Source of the DNA: Bradyrhizobium diazoefficiens
GTDB taxonomy: Bacteria > Pseudomonadota > Alphaproteobacteria > Rhizobiales > Xanthobacteraceae
DNA: 64,000 bases
Direction: 5' to 3'
Assembly (NCBI RefSeq): GCF_016612535.1
Contig: NZ_JAENXS010000002.1
Location: forward strand, 1,426,001 to 1,490,000
Positions 1-8,873 of this stretch are shown in pieces. A program made the translations under genes and the position numbers. Position 1 is the stretch's first letter; each line of letters starts with the position of its first letter. Under the pieces are notes generated by a model that was not told where the DNA came from, did not search any database, and saw only the letters and a program-made list of their open reading frames with translations.

Positions 1-1740
1 CTCATAGGTGCGCGCGGTCGTCAGATCGAGCGGCTGGGTCGGTCCGAGCAGGAAGATATTGTTGGCCGAGATGTCGGCACCGGTCGCGTACTGGCTGAAG
101 AAGGTCAGGCCGGCTATGGCCTCCCAAGTGTAGCCGATGCGGCCGGTGACCGGTGCCCAGGATCTCGAGAACGGGAAATCGGCCTTCTCTAGGCCGTTGA
201 CGTCGGTCGAATTGCGGTCGAGCCCAATGTGCTCGACGCGCAGGCCGCCGATCAGCGAGAAGGTGCGCGTCAGCTTCAATCGGTCCTCGAACGACAGCGC
301 CTCGTTGTCGATACGAGCTGTCTGCTGCTGCGTCGAGAGCAGGCCGTAAAGGCCGCGGTTAGGATCGACCAGGTCAACGGAGTCGGCAGGAAAGTTAGCG
401 GCGCCGGGCCTGACAAAGTCGAGGTAGCTCGACGACAGCGTCGTGACGAGGCGATTGTCGAAACCTGCGATGTTCGCATCCCAGGTCAGGTCGGTGATGT
501 TGCCGACCAGGCGCTGGCTGTGCGCCACATAGAAGCGACTGCGATCAACCGTATTCGTCGCCGTGTTGAACGCCTCGACCTCGTTGTTGAACCAGCTGCG
601 CTCCGCGCCGTAGGCATAGGCCTGGCTCTTCAGCGTCAGATCGGGCGCCAGCTTCAGCTCGAAGCCGCCGCGCAGCCAGACTTCCTGCGCCACGTTGCGA
701 TTGTCGAGGACATTGTAGTTTGTGTTGAAGGTGCGGTCGTCGATCGTGACCGGCCCGAGATTCGATCCGTTAGAGGCAATATAGGTGCCCGAGATGATAC
801 CCGCTGTGGCGTGCGCGCCGCTGAAGGCCACCGGCACCAGCGGCGCACCCCAATAGGCTTTGGAGCGGTCCTCGCGATATTCAATTGCACCCCAGACCTT
901 GAGACCGTTGGAGACGCGGTAGTTGAGCTGGCCAGACACGTCGAGCGTCTTGGTGTTTGTGTCGTCGGCAAAGCCGTTGAGCGAGGAACGGCTGACATCG
1001 AAGCGGTAGTCGAGCCCCTGCACGTTGGTGCTGCCGCCGGATCCGTAATGGGCGCGGAACGAGTTTAGTGAGTCGTACGAGAAGTCCGCCTCGTTCTGGA
1101 CTGGACCCGTGTGCGGCTGCTTGGTGACGAAATTGATCGCGCCGCCCGCGGCGCCTTCGCCGGACATCAGCGAGGCCGGGCCTTTCAAAATTTCCACGGC
1201 TTCGAGATTGGCCGTGTCCATGATCCGCGAGGTCATGTTCTGCGGACCGATCTTGATGCCGTTGTAGAGCGTGTTGATCTGGCTGTTGGTGAAGCCGCGC
1301 ATCGAGAAGGCCGAGGGTTCCGCGGGATTGTCGCCGGCGGTGACGCCGACCGCGCCCTGGGCCACCTCGGAGACGGTGCGATAGCCCTGCTCGCGCATGG
1401 TTTCGGCGGAGATCACCTCCACGGTCGCGGGCGTCTCGCGCACGGTTAAACCGAGGCGCGAGGCGCTTTCGGCGACGGCGTTGCTGTTGAGCGGCGTCGG
1501 CGCCGCGGCGTTCGGCACGACGGGCTTTGGCGCAGCCGGTGCCGCAACAAGCGTGCGGCGGGCGTTTGCCGCGTCCCGGCCGGCCTGTTTGCGGGATTGC
1601 GGGGGCGACACCTCCACGGGCGGCAGAGACTCGCGGGTCTGCTGCGCCAACGCGGCCGGAATATCGACGACGGCGAAGCATGTGAGGGCGGCGGACGCGA
1701 GCAGAAAACGGCGCGATCGCGCAATACGGACGGAAGACAT
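1..1740 (-). CDS. TonB-dependent outer-membrane receptor (C-terminus outside window)
   Basis: Outer-membrane gated channel that takes up a metal chelate or corrinoid using TonB/ExbBD energy. Reading leftward from the ATG at 1740 the frame stays open for 580 codons to the window edge, so the C-terminal barrel strands are missing. The first ~32 residues form a signal peptide ending AALA. A low-complexity Pro/Ala stretch follows, then the plug domain from about residue 80, with the typical stretches ETPATVEVIS, SMRGF, EILKGPASLMSGEGAAGG and NFVTKQP. The plug looks like the siderophore-receptor class (FhuA/FoxA-like) rather than short BtuB. A B12 riboswitch lies directly upstream on the same strand, so cobalamin, a precursor or a cobalt complex is the likelier ligand. 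Ligand identity is inferred from that context only. Confidence 0.9.
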   Translation of the reverse strand, partial: MSSVRIARSRRFLLASAALTCFAVVDIPAALAQQTRESLPPVEVSPPQSRKQAGRDAANARRTLVAAPAAPKPVVPNAAAPTPLNSNAVAESASRLGLTVRETPATVEVISAETMREQGYRTVSEVAQGAVGVTAGDNPAEPSAFSMRGFTNSQINTLYNGIKIGPQNMTSRIMDTANLEAVEILKGPASLMSGEGAAGGAINFVTKQPHTGPVQNEADFSYDSLNSFRAHYGSGGSTNVQGLDYRFDVSRSSLNGFADDTNTKTLDVSGQLNYRVSNGLKVWGAIEYREDRSKAYWGAPLVPVAFSGAHATAGIISGTYIASNGSNLGPVTIDDRTFNTNYNVLDNRNVAQEVWLRGGFELKLAPDLTLKSQAYAYGAERSWFNNEVEAFNTATNTVDRSRFYVAHSQRLVGNITDLTWDANIAGFDNRLVTTLSSSYLDFVRPGAANFPADSVDLVDPNRGLYGLLSTQQQTARIDNEALSFEDRLKLTRTFSLIGGLRVEHIGLDRNSTDVNGLEKADFPFSRSWAPVTGRIGYTWEAIAGLTFFSQYATGADISANNIFLLGPTQPLDLTTARTYE

Positions 1741-1756
1741 GGTCCTGGACCTCGGT

Positions 1757-1777
1757 GTGACGTCAGTGGCACGTCAC
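1757..1777 (-). promoter_or_regulatory. Hairpin between B12 riboswitch and receptor start
   Basis: Perfect 7-base stem (gtgacgt / acgtcac) with a 7-base loop, 17 to 37 bases upstream of the receptor ATG. It lies between the aptamer and the start and could be part of the riboswitch expression platform. No U-tract follows, so a translational rather than a termination mechanism would fit better. Function is inferred. Confidence 0.35.
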
Positions 1778-1867
1778 CGCGAACCAAGGTCCCATCGTCT
1801 GGCTTGTCAGCCTTCCGAAGAAGCCGAATGTCTGTACTCCCCGACCGACATCTTCGCGTGTGACCAC

Positions 1868-2053
1868 GGCTGACGGCAGGTCTCCTGGCTCGCGGGTCGT
1901 GACCGCTTCGTCGCCTTCCCGGGGACCGAGGACCCAGTGGCTTGTGACGAAGGATTCACCGCTTACAGTTGCGGGGGCAGCTACGGCATTGGGGACAACG
2001 TCCCCGCACCGCATTCCCTTTTCATCCCCTCTCGGGGAAACCATCAGAGCTAT
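1868..2053 (-). promoter_or_regulatory. Cobalamin (B12) riboswitch upstream of the TonB receptor
   Basis: Read on the minus strand, the segment carries the landmarks of the AdoCbl riboswitch in order: a G-rich start with GGGAATGCGGTG, the core GCTGCCCCCGCAACTGTAAG, the B12 box GAGCCACTGGG-like element (here AAGCCACTGGG), GGGAAGGCGACGAAG, and the closing GAGCCAGGAGACCTGCC. The receptor ATG is about 130 bases downstream. It should lower receptor expression when intracellular cobalamin is high. Confidence 0.93.
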
Positions 2054-2131
2054 CTAGGATTACGACCAAGACAGAGTCAATGTACAGACCGCGGTGATAT
2101 TGCCGCAGCCCCAACTTCCTTGGAGATTTGC

Positions 2132-2704
2132 ATGGAAGGCGCGACCTTCCTCTGGCTGATCCGTCATGCCCCCGTCGACGGGGTCGCGGGGACGATCCAT
2201 GCGTCCGACGCGCCGGCTGATCTTCGCGATCTCGCGCAGCTGGAGGCGCTACGCCAGCTTCTGCCGCGGAATGCGGCGAGCTACGCCAGCCCTGCGCGAC
2301 GCACGGTCGAGACGGCACGCGTGCTGGGGCTCGAACCCGCGTTGCTGCCCGAGTTCAGCGAGCAGGAGTTTGGCGACTGGACCGGCCACAAGCATGACGA
2401 ACTTGCCGCGACCGGAGGCGAAGCTTATGCGCAGTTCTGGAATGATCCGGCGCGCGGACGGCCGCCCGGCGGCGAGAGCTTCGAGGATCAGATCGCGCGC
2501 GTACAGCTCGGTCTGTCGCGGATCGGCACCGGTGCGGCAACGCTCGTCGTGCATTCCGGCACCATCCGCGCCGCGCTCTGCATCGCGCTCGACCTGACGC
2601 CGCAGGCCGCGTTGCGCTTCGTGATCAATCCGCTGTCGCTGACCCGGATCGACCGGCTCGCGAGCGGCTGGCGCGTCGTCTCCGTCAATCAGCCGATCAG
2701 CTAG
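2132..2704 (+). CDS. Histidine phosphatase, alpha-ribazole-5'-phosphate phosphatase-like
   Basis: 190-residue member of the phosphoglycerate-mutase/histidine phosphatase fold. The phospho-acceptor motif is RHA at residues 11-13 (RHG in most family members). The second arginine motif SPARRTVETA, the acid EFGDWTG region and the C-terminal HSGT histidine are all present. In Salmonella nomenclature this would be CobC, which removes the 5'-phosphate in nucleotide-loop assembly; the position next to cobT supports that role. The ATG at 2132 is preferred over an upstream extension because the family motif then sits ~10 residues from the N-terminus. It converges on cobT with an 8-base overlap of the coding ends. 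A general phosphatase is the alternative. Confidence 0.8.
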   Translation: MEGATFLWLIRHAPVDGVAGTIHASDAPADLRDLAQLEALRQLLPRNAASYASPARRTVETARVLGLEPALLPEFSEQEFGDWTGHKHDELAATGGEAYAQFWNDPARGRPPGGESFEDQIARVQLGLSRIGTGAATLVVHSGTIRAALCIALDLTPQAALRFVINPLSLTRIDRLASGWRVVSVNQPIS

Positions 2705-3749
2705 GCCGATCCGGAACGTTGGCCTGTGCGAATGTCGCCATGTCGCTGTGAAGGCTGCAGGCGAACCGCACCAGCGGCAGCGCGATCGCCGCGCCCGATC
2801 CTTCGCCGAGCCTGAGATCGAGGCTGATCAGCGGCTGCACGTTCAGCGCGCGCAGCACCAGGCGATGCCCGTGCTCCGCCGATTGATGCGACGGCAGCAG
2901 AAATGGTTGGCACGACGGATTGAGCCGCACCGCCGCGAGCGCCGCAACCGACACGATGAAACCGTCGATCAGCACGGGAATGCGCGCCTGCGCGGCCGCG
3001 ATGATCGCGCCGGAGATCGCTGCGATCTCGAAGCCGCCCACGGCGCACAGGATCTGTTCGGGCGAGGCCTCGGCCACGCCATGACGTGCGATCGCTGCCT
3101 CGATCACGCGCGCCTTGTGCGCGCGGCCAGCCGCATCGACGCCGGTGCCGCTGCCCGCGACCTCTTCGGCGCTGATGCCGAGCAGGCTCGCGGCCATCGC
3201 CGCCGAGGTCGTGGTGTTGCCAATGCCCATCTCGCCGAAGATGAGGAGATCGGGTTGGCTGGCTGCCGCCCGCGCAACTGCGCGCCGGCCAGCTTCGAAG
3301 GCGAATGCCAGCTCCGCAGGCATGAGCGCGGCTTCGACGCTGAAATCACGGGTGCCACGGCGCGGCTTGTCCGTGACGATGCCCGGCATCGCCACCTCCG
3401 CCAGCGTGCCGGCATCGACGACCTCGAGGCTCGAACCAAGCTCGCGCGCCAGCACCGAGATCGCGGCGCCACCGGAGGCAAAATTCGCCATCATCGCGAT
3501 GGTCACCGCTTGCGGATAGGCCGACACGCCCTGCGCGACGATGCCGTGATCTCCGGCAAAAATGATGATCGGCACGCGTGCTGCGCGCGGTTGCTCGGTC
3601 GCCTGCAAACCCGCAAGCTCGATTGCAAGCTGCTCGAGCCGGCCGAGCGCACCGGTTGGTTTTGTCAATTGCGCCTGACGCGCGATCGCGCCATCGCGAT
3701 GAACCGCAGAGATCTCCGGGCACTTTTGAAAAACCCATTCAGGGAGCAT
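2697..3749 (-). CDS. cobT: Nicotinate-nucleotide-dimethylbenzimidazole phosphoribosyltransferase
   Basis: Transfers phosphoribose from nicotinate mononucleotide to 5,6-dimethylbenzimidazole to give alpha-ribazole phosphate, the lower-ligand precursor. The product is 350 residues, the family length. Family hallmarks are the GDHGI motif (66-70), GEMGIGNTT at 172-180 and LGEGSGAA near 314-321, whose glutamate at 316 matches the catalytic base of the Salmonella enzyme. Start ATG 3749 is chosen because the reading frame upstream has no family similarity and overlaps cobF. It is the last gene of the cobL-to-cobT series, 10 bases after cobF. This is CobU in Pseudomonas denitrificans naming and is not the cobaltochelatase subunit also called CobT. 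Confidence 0.95.
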   Translation of the reverse strand: MLPEWVFQKCPEISAVHRDGAIARQAQLTKPTGALGRLEQLAIELAGLQATEQPRAARVPIIIFAGDHGIVAQGVSAYPQAVTIAMMANFASGGAAISVLARELGSSLEVVDAGTLAEVAMPGIVTDKPRRGTRDFSVEAALMPAELAFAFEAGRRAVARAAASQPDLLIFGEMGIGNTTTSAAMAASLLGISAEEVAGSGTGVDAAGRAHKARVIEAAIARHGVAEASPEQILCAVGGFEIAAISGAIIAAAQARIPVLIDGFIVSVAALAAVRLNPSCQPFLLPSHQSAEHGHRLVLRALNVQPLISLDLRLGEGSGAAIALPLVRFACSLHSDMATFAQANVPDRPS

Positions 3750-3759
3750 GCTGCCTCGC

Positions 3760-4509
3760 TTATGGCTTGCGCTTGAGAATGTAGCTGTCCATGATCCAGC
3801 CATGCCGCTCGCGCGCGTCCTGCCGCGCGGCGATGATGCGCGGGCCAGCCTCGGCCAGCGCGCCGGACATGATAATCTGATCTTGCATGCCGAGATAGGC
3901 ACCCCACCAAATGTGAAGTCCCGCCGCATCGAGCGACTGGAACGCCGTGCCGCCGTCGAGCATCACGACCACGGTATCGACGCTCTGCGGCCAGCCGGCT
4001 TCGCGCAAGCGGCGCCCCGTCGTGACCAGGAACGGCTCGCCGATGTCGTTCAGGGGCAGCGCATGCACCGCGCACAGCGTCTGGATCGAGGTGATGCCCG
4101 GCACGACCTCGATTGTCGGCAAGGGATCGAGGCGGCGCGCGATGCGCAGCGAGGAATCGTAGAGCGAGGGATCGCCCCAGATCAGCAGCGCGACTTTACC
4201 CTCGCTGCCGAGATGGTTTTCGATCGTCTGCGACCAGGTCGCGGCGACTGCGTCGTGCCAATCGTCCACGCCCCTGCGGTAATCGGATTCGCCGGCGTCG
4301 CGCACGGGAAGGTCGAACTCCACAATGCGAGTGGTGCCATTGGTGAGCACATCCGTGCAGATCGTCCGCCTGAGATCAGCGAGATCGGATTTCGCACTCC
4401 CTTTGCGCGGAATCAGGACGAGATCGGCGGCGTTGATCGCGCTGACCGCGGTGCGCGTGAGCTGCCCGGGATCGCCGCAACCGATGCCGATCAGGGAGAG
4501 CGTCATCAT
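3760..4509 (-). CDS. cobF: Precorrin-6A synthase (deacetylating)
   Basis: S-adenosylmethionine-dependent C1-methyltransferase of the aerobic corrin pathway; it methylates C1 of precorrin-5 and releases the acetyl group. The 249-residue protein has the tetrapyrrole methylase N-terminal glycine motif (GIGCGDPGQL) and the CobF-type extended middle region ending in SYILKRK. CobF is specific to the oxygen-dependent pathway. It overlaps cobA by 4 bases (ATGA) and leads to cobT after 10 bases, so it is translated within one operon. Two adjacent ATG codons are possible starts; the overlap favours the first. Confidence 0.93.
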   Translation of the reverse strand: MMTLSLIGIGCGDPGQLTRTAVSAINAADLVLIPRKGSAKSDLADLRRTICTDVLTNGTTRIVEFDLPVRDAGESDYRRGVDDWHDAVAATWSQTIENHLGSEGKVALLIWGDPSLYDSSLRIARRLDPLPTIEVVPGITSIQTLCAVHALPLNDIGEPFLVTTGRRLREAGWPQSVDTVVVMLDGGTAFQSLDAAGLHIWWGAYLGMQDQIIMSGALAEAGPRIIAARQDARERHGWIMDSYILKRKP

Positions 4510-5237
4510 GACGGATAGTCTCCCGCCAGCGCACCGAACAGGATCACAGCCGCCGTGGAAGCGGCGCCGCCGCGCGCCAGCTGCTCGGCCAGCTCGGCAA
4601 TGGTGGTGCGCACCAGCCGCTCATCAGGACGGCCGAGCGATTCAGCGAACAGCGCCGGCGTGTTTGCTGCGAGGCCATGCTCAATCAATTTGGCGACCAG
4701 CGCCGGAAACGTCCGCCGGCCCATATAAACCACGGTGGTCGCGTCCGGATCGGCCAGCGCCGTCCAGTTCAGATCTTGCGGCAGCTCGCCGGTCACGTCA
4801 GCCCCGGTGATGAACTGCACCCGCCGCGAAGTATGGCGCCGCGTCAGGGGAATGCCGGCCTGCGCGGCGGCCACACATGCCGAGGTCACGCCGGGAATGA
4901 TCTCGTGGCCGACGCCGGCTTCGCGCAGCGTCTCGAGCTCCTCCTCGAGTCGGCCAAAGATGCCGGCATCGCCCGACTTCAACCGCACGACGCGCACGCC
5001 CGTGGCTGCGTAGTCGACCAGCAGGCGATTGACGTGATGCTGCTTTGTTGACGGCCGTCCTGCCCGTTTCCCGACCGCGACAAGGTTGGCGCCGGGCCGC
5101 GCCAGATCGAGGATCGCGCCGGAGGCGAGATCGTCGTAGAGCACGACGTCGGCTTCGCGCAGCCGCGCGGCGCCCTTGAGCGTGAGCAGCTCGGGATCGC
5201 CGGGTCCGGCGGAGATGAAGGAGACAAAACCGCTCAC
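4506..5237 (-). CDS. cobA: Uroporphyrinogen-III C-methyltransferase (SUMT)
   Basis: Adds methyl groups at C2 and C7 of uroporphyrinogen III to make precorrin-2, the branch point to cobalamin and sirohaem. The 243-residue product is a stand-alone SUMT with no CysG dehydrogenase/ferrochelatase extension. Motifs visible are SAGPGDPELLTLKG (SAM-binding loop), VRLKSGDAGIFGR, IIPGVTS and LTRRHTSRRVQFITGAD. It overlaps both neighbours (cobB upstream, cobF downstream) by 4 bases. The dedicated single-domain form beside cob genes argues for a cobalamin rather than a sirohaem role. Confidence 0.95.
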   Translation of the reverse strand: MSGFVSFISAGPGDPELLTLKGAARLREADVVLYDDLASGAILDLARPGANLVAVGKRAGRPSTKQHHVNRLLVDYAATGVRVVRLKSGDAGIFGRLEEELETLREAGVGHEIIPGVTSACVAAAQAGIPLTRRHTSRRVQFITGADVTGELPQDLNWTALADPDATTVVYMGRRTFPALVAKLIEHGLAANTPALFAESLGRPDERLVRTTIAELAEQLARGGAASTAAVILFGALAGDYPS

Positions 5238-6547
5238 CGGTCCTCCGCGATCAGATGGAAGAACGTGCCGGTGACGTGTCCGCGCCGCGAGCCGGTCTCG
5301 GCAATGACCGCGCCGGTTGCATCGTGCACGATCGCCAGCGGCGTATCGGGCTGGGCAAGAATGGTCGAATAGTGGAACTCATGGCCGCGCAAGCGTGCAC
5401 CGGGCTGATGCCCCGGCACCGGAGCAGCAAGCGTGGCGAGACGATAGCCGAGATGCATGCGACGTTTGGCAAAGCTCGTCTCCAGCCCGAGCAGACCCGT
5501 CATCTCATGACCGATACCGTCGGCATCGGTCAAAGCCGTTCCCAGCACCATATAGCCTCCGCACTCGCCATGCACAGGCCGCGTCTCGGCGAAGGCGCGC
5601 ACACCGCTGCGGAAACGCGCATTTGCGGCGATCCTGCCGGCGTGAAGCTCAGGATAGCCGCCGGGCAGCCAGCACACGTCAGCGCTCGCGTCAGGCGCTT
5701 CGTCTGCGAGCGGCGAGAAGGCTGAGATTTCCGCGCCGGCCGCGCGCCAGGCTTCTAACATATGTGGATAGACGAAGGAGAATGCGGCATCGCGGGCGAG
5801 CGCGATGCGTTGGCCGGGCGGTGTCACATTCGGACCGTTCGCCGTCGATTGCGGCGACCACGCGGCTGCCGAGCGCAGCACCGCATCGAGATCGACATGT
5901 TCGCCGACGAAGCGCGCGGCCTCGTCGATCAGCTTACCGATCTCGGCCTGCTCCTCGGCTTGAACGAGGCCGAGATGCCGTTTCGGCAGGCTGATCTCGG
6001 CATGACGCGGCAGCGCGCCGAACACGGCGATGCCGGCATCATTCAGCGCGCGGCGCACGAGATCTTCATGACGCGGACTTGCGACACGATTGAGCACCAC
6101 GCCGGCAAGGCGCACACCAGCGCGATAGTCGCGAAGACCCGCGGCAATCGCCGCGGCCGTTTGCGCCTGCCCGGAGGGGTCGATCACCAGCACCACCGGC
6201 CAACCCAGCATCTCCGCGATGTCGGCGGTGGCACCCGTGCCGGAGACGCCGCGCGCGGCGACGCCATCGAACAGGCCCATCGATCCCTCGGCGAGCACGA
6301 TATCGGCGTCCGCCCCCCGGCTGACGAGATGTTCGATGGTGGCGCGATCCATCGCCCAGCTGTCGACGTTGACCGAGGCTCGGCCAGTCGCTGCGGCATG
6401 GAAGGCGGGATCGATATAATCGGGGCCGCTCTTGACGCATTGCACGCGCAATCCGCGATGGCGCCAGGCGCGCGCGAGCGCCAGCGTCAGCGTGGTCTTG
6501 CCGACGCCGGAGGCCGGCGCGGAGATGACGAGGCCGGCCGGCATCAC
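5234..6547 (-). CDS. cobB: Hydrogenobyrinic acid a,c-diamide synthase
   Basis: ATP- and glutamine-dependent amidation of the a and c side chains of hydrogenobyrinic acid. The 437-residue protein has an N-terminal dethiobiotin-synthetase-like P-loop domain ([11 protein letters not shown], residues 9-19) with the KSGPDYIDP loop near 39-47. The C-terminal class I glutamine amidotransferase domain has the nucleophile Cys329 in HGECGGYM. The closing region GHEFHYST carries the triad histidine. It overlaps cobM and cobA by 4 bases on either side. Because cobN is in the same locus, the aerobic substrate (hydrogenobyrinate) is expected rather than cobyrinate. Confidence 0.95.
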   Translation of the reverse strand: MMPAGLVISAPASGVGKTTLTLALARAWRHRGLRVQCVKSGPDYIDPAFHAAATGRASVNVDSWAMDRATIEHLVSRGADADIVLAEGSMGLFDGVAARGVSGTGATADIAEMLGWPVVLVIDPSGQAQTAAAIAAGLRDYRAGVRLAGVVLNRVASPRHEDLVRRALNDAGIAVFGALPRHAEISLPKRHLGLVQAEEQAEIGKLIDEAARFVGEHVDLDAVLRSAAAWSPQSTANGPNVTPPGQRIALARDAAFSFVYPHMLEAWRAAGAEISAFSPLADEAPDASADVCWLPGGYPELHAGRIAANARFRSGVRAFAETRPVHGECGGYMVLGTALTDADGIGHEMTGLLGLETSFAKRRMHLGYRLATLAAPVPGHQPGARLRGHEFHYSTILAQPDTPLAIVHDATGAVIAETGSRRGHVTGTFFHLIAEDR

Positions 6548-7326
6548 GATGCCTCCGGAAAGCGCGGCTCGGCACCGACCGGGCGATAACGGCGATCATA
6601 GTCGGCGGCATAAAGCCGGCTCTCGTCAAAGTCCGCCGCGCCAAGCGTCCTGCCGACCAGGATCAGCGCGGTGCGTTCCATCTCGGCGCCGACGGCGGCA
6701 TCGAGCGTTGCGAGGGTGGCGCGGACGATGCGCTGATCCGGCCAGCTCGCGCGCCAGACGACCGCGACCGGGCAGTCCGCGCCGTAATGCGGCGTGAGTT
6801 CGGCGATGATCTTGTCGAGCAGATGGATCGACAGATGGATGGCGAGCACGGCGCCTGTTGCGGCGAAGGCCGCGAGCGTCTCGCCCTCGGGCATTGCGCT
6901 CGCGCGGCCCGGCGTGCGCGTTAGCACGACTGCCTGCGCAAGGCCGGGCAGCGTGAGTTCGGCTTCGAGGGCGGCTGCGGCGGCGGAGAAGGACGGCACG
7001 CCTGGCGTGACGGTAAAGGGAATGCCGAGCCCGCGCAAACGGCGCAGCTGCTCGCCCATCGCCGACCAGATCGCGAGATCGCCGGAATGCAGGCGGGCAA
7101 CATCCTTGCCCTCGGCGTGAGCCGCAGCAATCTCCGCGATGATCTCGTCGAGCGACAGCGGCGCGGTGTTGACGATGCGCGCACCAGGCGGGCAATGCGC
7201 CAGCACGCCTTCTGGCACCAGCGAGCCGGCATAGAGGCAGACTGGACAGGCCGCAATCAAATCGCGCCCGCGCAAGGTGAGAAGATCGGCGGCGCCCGGC
7301 CCGGCGCCGATGAAGTGCACCGTCAT
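6544..7326 (-). CDS. cobM: Precorrin-4 C11-methyltransferase
   Basis: Methylates C11 of precorrin-4 to give precorrin-5. The 260-residue product starts [11 protein letters not shown], the tetrapyrrole-methylase glycine loop. Internal family motifs are [35 protein letters not shown] and [10 protein letters not shown]. The ATG at 7326 is chosen because it forms the 4-base ATGA overlap with the end of cobE; the longer upstream frame reads through cobE in another phase. It sits between cobE and cobB in the minus-strand operon. Confidence 0.95.
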   Translation of the reverse strand: MTVHFIGAGPGAADLLTLRGRDLIAACPVCLYAGSLVPEGVLAHCPPGARIVNTAPLSLDEIIAEIAAAHAEGKDVARLHSGDLAIWSAMGEQLRRLRGLGIPFTVTPGVPSFSAAAAALEAELTLPGLAQAVVLTRTPGRASAMPEGETLAAFAATGAVLAIHLSIHLLDKIIAELTPHYGADCPVAVVWRASWPDQRIVRATLATLDAAVGAEMERTALILVGRTLGAADFDESRLYAADYDRRYRPVGAEPRFPEAS

Positions 7327-7691
7327 GGGCCATCTCCTTCGGCGATCGCAGCAGTCGCGGTGCGATCCTGCGAGACCGCGCGCGTCGCGATCAGCCGTGC
7401 GCGAGGGCCAGCCGCAGCGAGCGCTGCCGCCTCGGCGAGCGATCCTGTGCCGAACTTTTCGACGACAAGCTTCGACTGCGTCGGCGTGTCGATACTGGCC
7501 AGCACATCGGCCGGCACAGCCTTGATCGGTACACCGCATTCCCGCGCGAGCTGCTTGAACACTTCCGCGTCAGCCTTGTCGCTGACGGTTGCCACGGCCG
7601 CAAGGCCTTCGGCGCCGCCAGCCGCTGCAAGCGCCTCACGCAACGAAGCCAACGCCACATCCCGTTTGAATCCGAGCCCGGCAACCTTCAT
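7323..7691 (-). CDS. cobE: CobE / CbiG C-terminal-domain protein
   Basis: 122-residue protein matching the CobE family, which equals the C-terminal domain of CbiG. It opens [12 protein letters not shown], a Rossmann-like start, and has [13 protein letters not shown] and the conserved [23 protein letters not shown] segment in the middle. The ATG at 7691 is preferred because it gives the same ATGA overlap with the cobL stop that links the other genes; a start at 7706 would add five residues. CobE is needed for cobalamin synthesis in Pseudomonas denitrificans, but its exact step is less certain than those of its neighbours. Confidence 0.88.
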   Translation of the reverse strand: MKVAGLGFKRDVALASLREALAAAGGAEGLAAVATVSDKADAEVFKQLARECGVPIKAVPADVLASIDTPTQSKLVVEKFGTGSLAEAAALAAAGPRARLIATRAVSQDRTATAAIAEGDGP

Positions 7692-8872
7692 CGGACCGCA
7701 CTCCACTGCACCACCGGCCGGGTCGCCTCCCAGGACCGGTAGCGGCCGCCGAGCGGAGCAGCATGCGCAATCTCGACCCGCATTAATTCGCCGCCATGGC
7801 GCTGATGCAGATCGCCGAGCAGCGCTTCAGTTTCCAGCGTCACGGCATGCGCGACCAGCCGCGCACCCTTCGCAAGCCGCGACCAGATGGCGTCGAACAT
7901 CGCCCGATCGAAACCGCCACCGACAAAGACAGCGTTGGGCGCTTCCAGAGCGGCGAGCGCATCCGGGGCCTTGCTCGCCACCACAGTGATCCGATGCGCC
8001 AATCCAAACGCCGCCGCATTGCTGCGGATGTTCGCGGCGCGATTCTCGCGCGCCTCGATTGCCGTCGCCGTCCCACCGCACAGCGCCCATTCGACCGAGA
8101 TCGAACCGGAGCCCGCGCCGATATCCCACAGAAGCTCGCCGGGACGCGGCGCCAGCGTCGAGAGTGCGAGCGCGCGCACCGGTCGCTTGGTGATCTGGCC
8201 GTCATGGACAAAGAGATCGTCTGGTAATCCCGAGCTGTGGGGAATGCCCGGCGCTCCCCTTGCCTCCAACGCTACCGCAACCAGGTTTTCGCCGAGATCG
8301 CCCAAAAAGCTGTCGGCGCGATGCTCTGCGATGCCTTCGCGCGGGCCGCCAAGCGCGGCGAGAGTCCAGAATGCCGAGGCGCCCCATCCGTGACTGCTCA
8401 GCCATCTTGCAAGATCGCCAGCGGCCCTGCCATCGCGTATGAGACAAATGATTCGCGCGCCCTGCGCGAGATGCGGCACGAGGCGCTCGACCGGTGCGGC
8501 ATGAAGACCGAGACAGGCTGTTGCTTCGAGACGCCAGCCCAAGCGCGCTGCGGCGAGCGAGAATGTCGATGGCGCCGGATGCGCGATCCACTCGTCGCTG
8601 CCGAGCTTCTCGGCGAGGCCCGCGCCGGCGCCGTACCAGAACGGATCGCCGGAGGCGAGCACCGTCGTCGGCCTTCCACGGCAGCTCAGCACGACGCTGG
8701 CGTCGAACGGCACCGGCCATGCCCGGCCACGGCTTCCCACATCTGCAAGCGCAAGATGACGTTCGCCACCAAAGACGGTTTCCGCATTAAAAAGCGCCTT
8801 TCGGCTTGCGTCCGACAGCCCGGCGAGGCCATCTTCGCCGATACCGATGATGGTCAGCCAGGGATCAGCCAT
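7688..8872 (-). CDS. cobL: Precorrin-6Y C5,15-methyltransferase (decarboxylating)
   Basis: Bifunctional enzyme: methylation at C5 and C15 plus decarboxylation of the C12 acetate. The 394-residue protein fuses a CbiE-type tetrapyrrole methylase domain (IIGIGEDGLAGL near the N-terminus, ASGDPFWYG) to a CbiT-type class I methyltransferase domain (DIGAGSGSISVEW, VFVGGGFD). ATG 8872 fits the family start MADPWLTIIGIG. Its start codon shares the sequence CATG with the cobK start on the other strand, so the promoter and ribosome binding site must lie within cobK DNA, or the gene is read by a transcript crossing cobK from cobJ. Confidence 0.95.
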   Translation of the reverse strand: MADPWLTIIGIGEDGLAGLSDASRKALFNAETVFGGERHLALADVGSRGRAWPVPFDASVVLSCRGRPTTVLASGDPFWYGAGAGLAEKLGSDEWIAHPAPSTFSLAAARLGWRLEATACLGLHAAPVERLVPHLAQGARIICLIRDGRAAGDLARWLSSHGWGASAFWTLAALGGPREGIAEHRADSFLGDLGENLVAVALEARGAPGIPHSSGLPDDLFVHDGQITKRPVRALALSTLAPRPGELLWDIGAGSGSISVEWALCGGTATAIEARENRAANIRSNAAAFGLAHRITVVASKAPDALAALEAPNAVFVGGGFDRAMFDAIWSRLAKGARLVAHAVTLETEALLGDLHQRHGGELMRVEIAHAAPLGGRYRSWEATRPVVQWSAVR

Positions 8873-8873
8873 G

